The notes under the pieces are model-generated. The model had not been told where the DNA came from. It did not search any database and saw only the letters and a program-made list of their open reading frames with translations. From Streptomyces sp. R33 (lineage in GTDB: Bacteria; Actinomycetota; Actinomycetes; Streptomycetales; Streptomycetaceae): a stretch of DNA of 64,000 nt. Shown here piece after piece: positions 33,491-41,870 of the stretch. Both the position numbers and the translations under genes were made by a program. The DNA is taken from positions 5,335,501 through 5,399,500 of the forward strand of contig NZ_CP165727.1 of assembly GCF_041200175.1 (NCBI RefSeq), given 5' to 3'. Within the stretch, counting starts at the first letter, position 1. Each line of letters starts with the position of its first letter.

Positions 33491-35143
33491 ATGCCCGATT
33501 TGATTCCGGAGCCGCGGTACGCGCGATTCGCCCGCGACGCCGGCACGTGCGTGCTGGACGATCCGCTGCTCGACGTCGGCCCCGGCGCCGGGGGCACCGC
33601 CCGCTGGCTGCGCCGCGAGCTCGGCGCCGCCACCGGCTGGGAGCTGCCCGCGCCGGCGGCGGGGGAGTCGTACGGCGAGCGCGCGGTGATCCGGCTGGTG
33701 CTCCGCCCCGAGCTTGCGACGAGCGTCGGCGCCGAGTCGTACGAGCTGCACGTCACGCAACGGTGGGTGCTCCTCGAAGGCGCCGACCCGGCGGGCCTCT
33801 TCTACGCCGCCCAGACGCTGCGTCAGCTGCTCGGGCCCGAGGCCTGCCGGCGCGCCCCCACGGCGCCGGGCCGCGGCTGGCGGCTGCCGGTGGGAGACGT
33901 CCAGGACGGGCCCCGGTTCGGCTGGCGCGGGATGATGCTCGACGTGGCCCGGCACTTCATGCCGAAGGACGGGGTGCTGCGGTACATCGACCTGCTCGCC
34001 GCGCACAAGCTCAACGTGCTGCACCTGCACCTGACGGACGACCAGGGCTGGCGGCTCGAGATCAAGCGCCACCCGCGGCTCACCGGGGTCGGTGCGTGGC
34101 GGCCGCGCAGCCGCTGGGGGCACCGGGCCTCGCCGCTGTGGAACGAGACCCCGCACGGCGGCTTCTACACGCAGGACGACATCCGCGAGATCGTCGCGTA
34201 CGCCGCCGAGCGGCACGTCCGGGTGGTCCCGGAGATCGACGTACCGGGGCACTCTCAGGCCGCGATCGCCGCGTACCCGGAGCTCGGCAACACCGACGTC
34301 GTGGACACCGGCGCGCTGGAGGTGTGGGACGACTGGGGGATCAACGAGAACGTGCTCGCGCCGACCGAGACCGTACTGCGCTTCTACGAGGGGGTCTTCG
34401 AGGAGCTGCTGGAGCTGTTCCCGGCGGACGTCTCGCCGTTCGTGCACGTGGGCGGCGACGAGTGCCCCAAGGGGCAGTGGCGGGCCTCGGCCCTCGCGCA
34501 GGAGCGGATCCGGGAGTTGGGGGCGGACGGCGAGGACGGGCTGCAGTCCTGGTTCATCCGGCACTTCGACGGCTGGCTCGCCGAGCGCGGGCGGCGGCTC
34601 ATCGGATGGGACGAGATCCTGGAGGGCGGGCTCGCGCCGGGGGCCGCGGTGTCCTCGTGGCGCGGGTACGCGGGCGGGATCGCCGCCGCCGAGGCCGGGC
34701 ACGACGTGGTGATGTGCCCGGAGCAGCAGGTGTACCTGGACCACCGTCAGGCGGGCGGCCCCGACGAGCCGGTGCCGATCGGGTACGTGCGTTCGCTGGA
34801 GGACGTGTACCGCTTTGAACCGGTGCCGCCGAAGCTGTCCGCGCAGGCCGCGGCCCATGTGCTGGGCGCGCAGGCCAACGTGTGGACCGAGGTGATGGAG
34901 AACCAGGCCCGGGTCGACTACCAGGTGTTCCCCCGGCTGGCGGCCTTCGCGGAGGTGGTGTGGTCACGGCTGCCGGAGCCGGCGGAGCGGGACTACCCGG
35001 GCTTCGAGGCCCGGATGGACGGCCACTACCGGCGGCTGGACGCGCTGGGCGTCGACTACCGGCCGCCGGGCGGGCCGTTGCCGTGGCAGCGGCGGCCCGG
35101 GGTGCTCGGGCGTCCGATCGAAGGGGAGCCCCCGAACGTGTGA
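33491..35143 (+). CDS. Beta-N-acetylhexosaminidase, GH20
   Basis: 550 residues. A non-catalytic N-terminal GH20b-type domain (about 1-140) precedes the (beta/alpha)8 barrel: FGWRGMMLDVARHFMP, LHLHLTDDQGWRLEIK, VVPEIDVPGHSQAAI and the catalytic pair Asp323-Glu324 in HVGGDECPKGQW, with the substrate-assisted mechanism. Removes terminal GlcNAc/GalNAc from chitin or peptidoglycan fragments. There is no signal peptide, so it acts in the cytoplasm or is exported in another way. GGAGGGG precedes the ATG. Confidence 0.94.
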   Translation: MPDLIPEPRYARFARDAGTCVLDDPLLDVGPGAGGTARWLRRELGAATGWELPAPAAGESYGERAVIRLVLRPELATSVGAESYELHVTQRWVLLEGADPAGLFYAAQTLRQLLGPEACRRAPTAPGRGWRLPVGDVQDGPRFGWRGMMLDVARHFMPKDGVLRYIDLLAAHKLNVLHLHLTDDQGWRLEIKRHPRLTGVGAWRPRSRWGHRASPLWNETPHGGFYTQDDIREIVAYAAERHVRVVPEIDVPGHSQAAIAAYPELGNTDVVDTGALEVWDDWGINENVLAPTETVLRFYEGVFEELLELFPADVSPFVHVGGDECPKGQWRASALAQERIRELGADGEDGLQSWFIRHFDGWLAERGRRLIGWDEILEGGLAPGAAVSSWRGYAGGIAAAEAGHDVVMCPEQQVYLDHRQAGGPDEPVPIGYVRSLEDVYRFEPVPPKLSAQAAAHVLGAQANVWTEVMENQARVDYQVFPRLAAFAEVVWSRLPEPAERDYPGFEARMDGHYRRLDALGVDYRPPGGPLPWQRRPGVLGRPIEGEPPNV

Positions 35144-35653
35144 TGCGGGTGGGGGCGGGCGGGGACCGGTGGCCGGAACCGTTCCGCGCCGTTGCGTGCC
35201 CTTCCGCGCGCCTGCCGTGCCCTCGCACGCCCCTGGCGCGTCGGCTGCGGGGGTCTCGTGTGGTCGCGCGGGGTGTCCAGGGGGCCGCGGCCGGCCGTGG
35301 GCGGCGGTCGGCGGCTGCGGGCCGTCGTGTGCGGCCTTCCGGACGGTTCGGCACTGTTCGGAATCCTTCGGACTTCTGTGGAACTCTCGCGGCTTCCGGG
35401 ACGTCCTTCGTCCTTGGGGGTTGTCGGGAACTCTTGCTCGATTTCGGTGTATTCGGCGAATACTTCCGATTCGGTTGATTCGGTGGATACGGGGGAAACC
35501 GGACGGCCGGGAGCTTCAGGGGGCGCCCGCCGGACCCTCGCGCCGGGTGGTGGGGAAGATGTGCCAGAGTTGCCACGTCCCGGCGGTGAGCACGTACCGT
35601 ACGGCGGACAGGCGTGAGCGCCGGGACCGGGACATCGGGAAGGGGCAGCTGGG
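35144..35653. promoter_or_regulatory. 510-bp intergenic region with a palindrome, upstream of the Mo-hydroxylase operon
   Basis: No gene is visible. Around 35340-35490 the base composition drops and ATTCGG recurs four times; within it GTATTCGGCGAATAC (35449-35463) is a 7-bp perfect inverted repeat around one G. TTGCTC (35434) and GAATAC (35458) with 18-bp spacing could be a promoter that overlaps this palindrome. The arrangement fits a repressor operator for the downstream operon, but this is inference. Confidence 0.45.
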
Positions 35654-36556
35654 TTGACCACGCACGCACCGCATGCACTGCATTCATCTCAGGGGCCGCA
35701 GGCGGCGCAGTCCGTGACGCTGCCGGCCTCGCTCGACGAGGCCGTGGCGGCGCTCGCCGCCATGCCCGCTGCCGTGCCCGTCGCCGGCGGCACCGACCTC
35801 ATGGCCGCCGTCAACGCCGGGCTGCTGCGGCCCGCCGCGCTGGTGGGCCTGGGCCGGATCAACGAGATCCGCGGCTGGCAGTACCAGGACGGGCACGCCC
35901 TGCTCGGCGCCGGGCTCACCCACGCGCGGATGGGACGGCCGGATTTCGCCGCTCTGATCCCCGCGCTGGCCGCGGCCGCGCGCGCCGCCGGGCCGCCGCA
36001 GATCCGCAACGCCGGCACCCTCGGCGGCAACATCGCCACCGCTGCGCCGACGGGCGACGCACTGCCCGTACTGGCCGCGCTGGAGGCGATCCTCGTCATC
36101 CACGGCCCGGGCGGCTCGCGCAGGGAGATCCCGGTCTCGCACCTGCTGGCCGGCCGCGAGATGCTGCGGCCCGGCGAGCTGATCGGTTTCGTACGGGTGC
36201 CGCTGCTGCACGCGCCGCAGGTCTTCCTGAAGGCCACGGGCCGTACGGGGCCGGGGCGCGCCGTGGCGTCCGTGGGGCTCGTACTGGACCCGGCGCGCCG
36301 GGGTGTGCGCTGTGCCATCGGCGCGGTCGCCCCGATGCCGCTGCGGCCGCTGGAGGCCGAGCAGTGGGTGGCCTCGCTGATCGACTGGGACGGGGAGCGG
36401 ACCCTGGCCCCCGAGGCGCTGGAGGCCTTCGGCGAGTACGTCGCGGCCGCCTGCGTGCCCGACCAGGGGGAACCGGTGGCTCCCGGCGTACTGCATCTGC
36501 GGCGGACGGTGGCCGTACTGGCACGGAGGGCCCTGGGGAGGGCGCTGACCTCATGA
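35654..36556 (+). CDS. Xanthine-dehydrogenase-family FAD subunit
   Basis: 300 residues, medium subunit of a molybdenum hydroxylase. The two FAD-binding patches are seen: PVAGGTDLMAAVNAGLLRPA near 36-56 and GTLGGNIATAAPTGDALPVL near 117-137. The start is TTG, with AAGGGG 8 nt upstream; there is no ATG or GTG near the expected N-terminus. It overlaps the next gene by 4 nt (ATGA), and the Fe-S gene overlaps the third, so the three are one transcript. The FAD subunit passes electrons from the Fe-S subunit to NAD+ or another acceptor. Confidence 0.9.
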   Translation: MTTHAPHALHSSQGPQAAQSVTLPASLDEAVAALAAMPAAVPVAGGTDLMAAVNAGLLRPAALVGLGRINEIRGWQYQDGHALLGAGLTHARMGRPDFAALIPALAAAARAAGPPQIRNAGTLGGNIATAAPTGDALPVLAALEAILVIHGPGGSRREIPVSHLLAGREMLRPGELIGFVRVPLLHAPQVFLKATGRTGPGRAVASVGLVLDPARRGVRCAIGAVAPMPLRPLEAEQWVASLIDWDGERTLAPEALEAFGEYVAAACVPDQGEPVAPGVLHLRRTVAVLARRALGRALTS

Positions 36557-38811
36557 GTGAGAACGAGAACGTGAGCGGAACGACGGGGGACGCGGGACCG
36601 GCAGGGCCCGCGGGCCGGACCGGCGACGGCTGGGGCTGGGAGCCGGTGCCGCAGGGCGGCGAGTACGACTCCGACGCGACGGCCTTCGTGAAACTGCCGC
36701 AGGACATGCTGGACGCGCTGGGCACCGGTGAGCCGCTCGCGGCACCCGGCCACGGCTACGTGCCGCCGCCGATGATCGTGCCGCTGGGCTCCGCCAGTGC
36801 CGATCCGGCGGCCACGGGGACGTGGACGATTCCGGTCCAGTGGCCGGACGCGGGGACGACGCCCCAGGGCGGTACGGGGTCCGGCGGTTCCGCTGCCGCG
36901 GGCGCGGCTGCGCCCGCGCCGGTCGGCGGGCCGATCCCGGCCTCGATCCCGATTCCGGCGTCGGTGGCTGCGGCGTTCGCGGATCAGGGGCAGGGCCAGG
37001 GGCAGGTTTCGGGCCACGGCCAGGAGCTCGGGCAGGGCCAGGCCCACGGCCACGCCGCCCAGGGCCGGGCCGCGGGCCACGGTCCGGCTTCGGCCGAGGC
37101 CGGCCACGATCCCGGTGCGACCGCCGAGTGGCGGTTCCCGGAGGCCGTGCAGGACTCCGAGCCGGTGACCACCGGCCAGTGGACCCTTCCGGAAATCCCC
37201 GAGGAGACGGGCGAGTTCCGGCGGAGCGGGCTGGAGGCCGACTGGAGCCAGGCTCCGGCGACGCTGCCGGGCGGCGCGGCTGCCCCGTGGGCGACCCACC
37301 CCGACTTCGAGGCGGCGGCAGCCGGGCGTCCGGACGCCCTTGCGGGTTCCGTTCCGGGTGCCGTTCCCGGTGCCGTTCCGGATGCGCTTCCCGGTGCCGG
37401 GATGAGCTCGGGCGTGCTGCCCGAGGCGCGTGCGGACGCGATCGACGCGGGTACCTCGGGCGCGGGCCTGCGGCGGCTCGGCGGCCCCGGGGTCGGTGGC
37501 CCCGGGCGCGGTCCGAGGGTGCTGGGCGGGCCCGGCGTGGGCACGCTCCCGGAGGGGGAGCTGGCACATCCGGCTCCGCACGACGTAGAGGCCGCCCACG
37601 GCCCGGCGGCGACGCCGGTCACGGCGGAGCGGCCGCATCCGGGGGCGGAGGCCCCCGAGCTGCCGGCGGTGGCTGCGGCTGCCGACGCGGCCGGGGCCGC
37701 GGAGCGGGAGCGCGAGGTGAGCGCCGTCGCGGCGGCGGAGTACGCCCTCGCGGGTGGTCCGGGCGCAGACGGCATGGGTGGTACCGGCGGCTTCGCGGAG
37801 CCGGGGGACACGAACGGGCACGGTTTCACGGCATCCGGCCACGGCGCCGCCGGGGCGGAGCCCGGGCCGGCCGGTGAGCACGGTGAGCACGGGTTCACGG
37901 CGGAGCCCGCCGGCACGGACGGGCGCGGCTTCGAGTTCGGTGCTGGTGCTGGTGCTGGTGCTGGTGGCGCTGGCGGTGGCGGGCTGGGCGAAGCCGCCGG
38001 GGGGGTTTCGCAGGCCGCGGCGGTCGGGGGCCCGGGCTCGGGCTCTGGCGAAGCCGGGGCTGCGGGCGCGCCGGGTGCGGACACCGCCGACAGCGCTGTG
38101 GCAGCGCCGGATGCGGGATCGGCCGGAGGTTTTCCGTCCGAGGGGCCGACGTACGAAGAAGGAGCGACTGCCGAGGCCGTCGCCCATCACGAGCACCCGC
38201 TGGCTTCCTACGTCCTGCGCGTCAACGGCGCCGACCGGCCCGTCACCGGTGCGTGGATCGGCGAGTCCCTGCTCTACGTGCTGCGCGAGCGCCTCGGCCT
38301 CGCCGGCGCCAAGGACGGCTGCTCGCAGGGCGAATGCGGTGCGTGCGCGGTGCAGGTCGACGGCCGGCTCGTGGCCTCCTGCCTGGTCCCGGCCGCGACG
38401 GCGGCGAGCAGCGAGGTCCGCACCGTGGAGGGGCTCGCCAGCGGCGGGGAACTTTCGGACGTGCAGCAGGCGTTGTGCAGGTCGGGTGCGGTGCAGTGCG
38501 GGTTCTGCGTGCCCGGCATGGCCATGACCATCCACGACCTGCTGGAGGGCAACCACGCCCCCAGCGAGCTGGAGACCCGGCAGGCCCTGTGCGGGAACCT
38601 GTGCCGCTGCTCCGGCTACAAGGGCGTCATCGAGGCCGTCCGCGAGGTCGTCGCGGAGCGCGAGGCGACGGCTGCGGGCGACGCGCCTGCGGCTGCGGCC
38701 GGGAACGGGGCCGCTCACGGGTCCGGTCCCGGGAACGGCCCGGAGGCGCGCATCCCGCACCAGGCGCCGCCCGGCGAGGGCGGGATCCACCACCACGGAG
38801 GCATGGCGTGA
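36553..38811 (+). CDS. Molybdenum-hydroxylase [2Fe-2S] subunit with ~545-residue low-complexity extension
   Basis: 752 residues, where the family needs only about 160-200. The C-terminal 200 residues are the normal subunit: ferredoxin-like cluster site C590 in CSQGECGACAVQVDG with a fourth Cys after LVAS, then QCGFCVPGM and CGNLCRCSGY. Residues 1-545 are Ala/Gly/Pro-rich with no predicted fold. Within it a short motif recurs: DATAFVKLP (41-49), DPAATGTWTIP (84-94), DPGATAEWRFP (186-196) and EPVTTGQWTLP (203-213). The extension also has GAVPGAVPDALPGA and GAGAGAGAG repeats. The reading frame is open and codon usage is coding-like, so it is not simply a mis-called intergenic region. Confidence 0.88.
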   Translation: MSENENVSGTTGDAGPAGPAGRTGDGWGWEPVPQGGEYDSDATAFVKLPQDMLDALGTGEPLAAPGHGYVPPPMIVPLGSASADPAATGTWTIPVQWPDAGTTPQGGTGSGGSAAAGAAAPAPVGGPIPASIPIPASVAAAFADQGQGQGQVSGHGQELGQGQAHGHAAQGRAAGHGPASAEAGHDPGATAEWRFPEAVQDSEPVTTGQWTLPEIPEETGEFRRSGLEADWSQAPATLPGGAAAPWATHPDFEAAAAGRPDALAGSVPGAVPGAVPDALPGAGMSSGVLPEARADAIDAGTSGAGLRRLGGPGVGGPGRGPRVLGGPGVGTLPEGELAHPAPHDVEAAHGPAATPVTAERPHPGAEAPELPAVAAAADAAGAAEREREVSAVAAAEYALAGGPGADGMGGTGGFAEPGDTNGHGFTASGHGAAGAEPGPAGEHGEHGFTAEPAGTDGRGFEFGAGAGAGAGGAGGGGLGEAAGGVSQAAAVGGPGSGSGEAGAAGAPGADTADSAVAAPDAGSAGGFPSEGPTYEEGATAEAVAHHEHPLASYVLRVNGADRPVTGAWIGESLLYVLRERLGLAGAKDGCSQGECGACAVQVDGRLVASCLVPAATAASSEVRTVEGLASGGELSDVQQALCRSGAVQCGFCVPGMAMTIHDLLEGNHAPSELETRQALCGNLCRCSGYKGVIEAVREVVAEREATAAGDAPAAAAGNGAAHGSGPGNGPEARIPHQAPPGEGGIHHHGGMA

Positions 38812-41153
38812 GCGGGCACGACGCGGCCACGGCAACGGCGACGGTAACGGTCTCCACGAGCGCTTCGGCCGCCGCGCCGCCCGAGGCGGGCGAGCACGAG
38901 GTACCGCGCGGAATCGGAGCCTCCGTACCGGCCGCCGACACGCGCGCCAAGAGCGAGGGCACCTTCCCGTACGCCGCCGACCTGTGGGCCGAGGGCCTGC
39001 TCTGGGCCGCCGTCCTGCGCTCCCCGCACGCCCACGCCCGCATCCTCTCCGTCGACACCTCCGCGGCCGCCGCCATGCCCGGCGTGCGCGCCGTCGTCAC
39101 CCACGCCGACGTCCCCGGCGCGACCACGCACGGCCGCCGGATCGCCGACCGGCCCGTATTCGCCCACGACGTCGTACGCCACCACGGCGAGCCCATCGCC
39201 GCCGTCGCCGCCGACCACCCGGACACCGCCCGCCTCGCGGCCGCCGCGATCGCCGTCGAGTACGAGCTGCTCGACGCGGTCACGGACCCCGAGCAGTCCT
39301 TCGGGGCCCCCGCCCTGCACCCCGACGGCAACCTGATCCGGCACATCCCGCTGCGCTACGGCGACCCGGAGGCCACCGGCGAGGTCGTCGTCGAGGGCCT
39401 GTACCGGATCGGCCGCCAGGACCCCGCGCCCATCGGCGCCGAGGCCGGGCTGGCCGTGCCGCGGCCCGACGGCGGCGTGGAGATCTACACCGCCTCCACC
39501 GACCCGCACCTGGACCGCGACCTCGCGGCGGCGTGCTTCGGCCTCGAACCCGACCGGGTGCGGGTCGTGGTGACCGGCGTCCCCGGCGCGACCGCCGACC
39601 GCGAGGACGCGGCGTTCCAGCTGCCGCTGGGCCTGCTGGCCCTGCGCACCGGCCACCCGGTGAAGCTGGCCGCGACCCGCGAGGAGTCCTTCCTCGGCCA
39701 CACCCACCGCCACCCGACGCTGCTGCGCTACCGCCACCACGCGGACGCGGACGGCCGCCTGGTCAAGGTCGAGGCCCAGATCCTGATGGACGCGGGCGCG
39801 TACGCGGACTCGTCCTCCGAATCGCTGGCCGCGGCGGTGGCGTTCGCGTGCGGCCCGTACGTGGTCCCGCACGCCTTCGTGGAAGGCTGGGCGGTCCGTA
39901 CGAACAACCCGCCGTCGGGCCACGTACGGGGCGAGGGCGCGATGCAGGTCTGCGCCGCGTACGAGGGCCAGATGGACAAACTGGCCGCGGCCCTCGGCAT
40001 CGACGGCGCGGAACTGCGCCTGCGCAACGTCCTGGCGACCGGCGACCTGCTCCCGACGGGCCAGACGGTCACCTGCCCGGCGCCCGTGGCCGAACTCCTG
40101 CGCGCGGTCCGCGATCACGAACTCCCCTCCCTCCCGAAGGACACCCCGGAGGAGGACTGGCTGCTGCCGGGCGGCCCGGAGGGCGCGGGCGAGCCGGGCG
40201 CGGTGCGGCGCGGGGTCGGGTACGGCGTGGGCATGGTCCACATGCTCGGCGCGGAGGGAACGGACGAGGTCTCGACGGCGACGGTCAAGGTCGTCAACGG
40301 CTCGGCGACGGTCATCTGTGCGGCGGTGGACACTGGCCAGGGCTTCTCCACCCTCGCGCGCCAGATCGTCCAGGAGACGCTGGGCGTGGACGAGGTGGTG
40401 ACGGCCCCGGTCGACACCGACCAGCCGCCGGCGGGCCCGGCGGCGCACGGCCGCCACACGTGGGTGAGCGGAGGCGCGGTGGAGCGGGCGGCCAAGATGG
40501 TCCGCACCCAGCTCCTCCAGCCGATGGCCCACAAGCTGGGCATGTCGACGGAACTCCTCCAGATCCAGGACGGCCGGATCACGTCGTACGACGGCGCGTT
40601 CTCGATGTCGGTCGCGGAAGCCATCGCGGGCAAGGAACTCTGGGCGACGGCCCAGTGCCGCCCCCACCCGACGGAGCCCCTGGACGGCGACGGCCAGGGC
40701 GACGCCTTCGTGGGCCTGGCCTTCTGCGCGATCCGCGCGGTGGTGGACGTGGACATCGAGCTGGGCTCGGTACGGGTGGTGGAGCTGGCGGTGGCCCAGG
40801 ACGTGGGCCGCATCCTCAACCCCCGCCAGCTGGAGGCCCGTATCGAAGCGGGCGTCACGCAGGGCGTGGGCGCGGCGCTGACGGAGAACCTCCGCTCGGC
40901 CTCGGGCCTGATCCGCCACCCCGACCTGACGGGCTATGCGCTGCCGACGTCGCTGGACGCCCCGGTGGTACGCATCGTCAAACTGGTCGAAGAGCGGGAC
41001 GTGGTGGCCCCGTTCGGGGCGAAGGCGGCCAGTGCGATCCCTGTGGTCACGGCCCCGGCGGCGGTAGCCTCGGCGGTACGTTCGGCCACGGGCCGCCCGG
41101 TCAACAGGCTCCCGATCCGCCCCTCGGCGGCGGTCGCGGCGCCCAACTCATGA
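38808..41153 (+). CDS. Molybdopterin-binding subunit of a xanthine-dehydrogenase-like enzyme, divergent active site
   Basis: 781 residues, large subunit. The aldehyde-oxidase a/b hammerhead (SVPAADTRAKSEGTFPYAAD) and the Mo-pterin domains are recognisable: VRGEGAMQVC (standing for FRGFGxPQ) and VDTGQGFSTLARQIVQETLG (the GQG motif). However, the loop that normally reads GGGFGxK is VPGATADRED here, and the C-terminal catalytic patch GAKGVGEPP is GAKAASAIP, placing Ala743 where the catalytic Glu should be. GTG start overlaps the upstream stop (GTGA) and has GGAGG 6 nt before it. Activity may be altered or lost; substrate unknown. Confidence 0.88.
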   Translation: MSGHDAATATATVTVSTSASAAAPPEAGEHEVPRGIGASVPAADTRAKSEGTFPYAADLWAEGLLWAAVLRSPHAHARILSVDTSAAAAMPGVRAVVTHADVPGATTHGRRIADRPVFAHDVVRHHGEPIAAVAADHPDTARLAAAAIAVEYELLDAVTDPEQSFGAPALHPDGNLIRHIPLRYGDPEATGEVVVEGLYRIGRQDPAPIGAEAGLAVPRPDGGVEIYTASTDPHLDRDLAAACFGLEPDRVRVVVTGVPGATADREDAAFQLPLGLLALRTGHPVKLAATREESFLGHTHRHPTLLRYRHHADADGRLVKVEAQILMDAGAYADSSSESLAAAVAFACGPYVVPHAFVEGWAVRTNNPPSGHVRGEGAMQVCAAYEGQMDKLAAALGIDGAELRLRNVLATGDLLPTGQTVTCPAPVAELLRAVRDHELPSLPKDTPEEDWLLPGGPEGAGEPGAVRRGVGYGVGMVHMLGAEGTDEVSTATVKVVNGSATVICAAVDTGQGFSTLARQIVQETLGVDEVVTAPVDTDQPPAGPAAHGRHTWVSGGAVERAAKMVRTQLLQPMAHKLGMSTELLQIQDGRITSYDGAFSMSVAEAIAGKELWATAQCRPHPTEPLDGDGQGDAFVGLAFCAIRAVVDVDIELGSVRVVELAVAQDVGRILNPRQLEARIEAGVTQGVGAALTENLRSASGLIRHPDLTGYALPTSLDAPVVRIVKLVEERDVVAPFGAKAASAIPVVTAPAAVASAVRSATGRPVNRLPIRPSAAVAAPNS

Positions 41154-41167
41154 CCGTGTGACCCCCA

Positions 41168-41216
41168 TTGCACGTGCAACCCCGAGCTTGGGACTGTCGG
41201 AACCGGTCGCTAGAGT
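41168..41216 (+). promoter_or_regulatory. Promoter and palindromic operator of the type VII-associated cluster
   Basis: TTGGGA (41188-41193) and TAGAGT (41211-41216) are separated by 17 bp, a good housekeeping-type promoter; transcription would start about 100 nt before the first gene. A perfect 12-bp palindrome TTGCACGTGCAA (41168-41179) lies just upstream of the -35 box, a likely regulator site. Confidence 0.65.
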
Positions 41217-41321
41217 GATCGGTAAGACGTAGTACGCGCGCGTGCGAACGGGTGCGAACGGGGACGGGGAGCGGCGGAAACGCTGCGACCACGGGGATTT
41301 CGGGGAGTCGGGGAGGCCATC

Positions 41322-41870
41322 GTGGCAGAGGAGAACGCGCCGGGCGGGCTGGCGGGGCTTGGTGGCCTCAATTCGGGCCTGGCGGATGCGATCAGGAGGC
41401 AGGCGGCCTCACAGCAGGCCGCGGCCGACCTGAAGATCGAGCACGACACGCTGTCGGAGTACCAGAAGATGGTCGATGACCTCCTGGACGACCTCACGGG
41501 CTCGGCTGCGGACCACAAGAAGCTGGCTACCAACACCCTGCCGGCAGCCAAGCTCGGCTCGGGCTTCCCGGAGGCGGACGCTCTCTTCAAGTCGTACACG
41601 ACGGTCGTCTCGGAGCTGGAGAAGCTCTCGAAGGGCCTGGCGGGGCTGATCGAGGCCATGGGGATCGCGATCTTGATGGCGGGCAAGGGCTACAGCGGTG
41701 TGGACGAGGACACGCAGCGACGTATGGCGGCCATCGCCAAGAAGGCGAAGGAAGAGTACGTGCCGGAGCGCGACCCGTATGTGGAGGAGCAGCGCAAGCT
41801 GGCGGCGTCGAAGCACCCTGGCCCCGAGACTCCTGGCACCGGTGGCAACGCGAAGGGGGGTAACTACTGA
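41322..41870 (+). CDS. WXG100-like helical protein of a type VII-associated cluster
   Basis: 182 residues, almost fully helical by composition (LADAIRRQAASQQAAADLKI; FKSYTTVVSELEKLSKGLAG). It has no clear WxG, but a YxxxD type VII export signal is present as YSGVD after the second long helix, followed by a charged tail. GTG start with GGGAGG upstream. The stop overlaps the next start by one base (TGATG), so they are co-translated. Probably a secreted helical-hairpin partner of the next protein. Not a family that I can name. Confidence 0.8.
   Translation: MAEENAPGGLAGLGGLNSGLADAIRRQAASQQAAADLKIEHDTLSEYQKMVDDLLDDLTGSAADHKKLATNTLPAAKLGSGFPEADALFKSYTTVVSELEKLSKGLAGLIEAMGIAILMAGKGYSGVDEDTQRRMAAIAKKAKEEYVPERDPYVEEQRKLAASKHPGPETPGTGGNAKGGNY

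Noticed and set aside
34882..35653. A coding gene in the gap after the GH20 gene
   Set aside because: Open frames exist on both strands but they are Arg/Pro-rich, have no ribosome binding site and no recognisable domain; base composition there suggests a control region.
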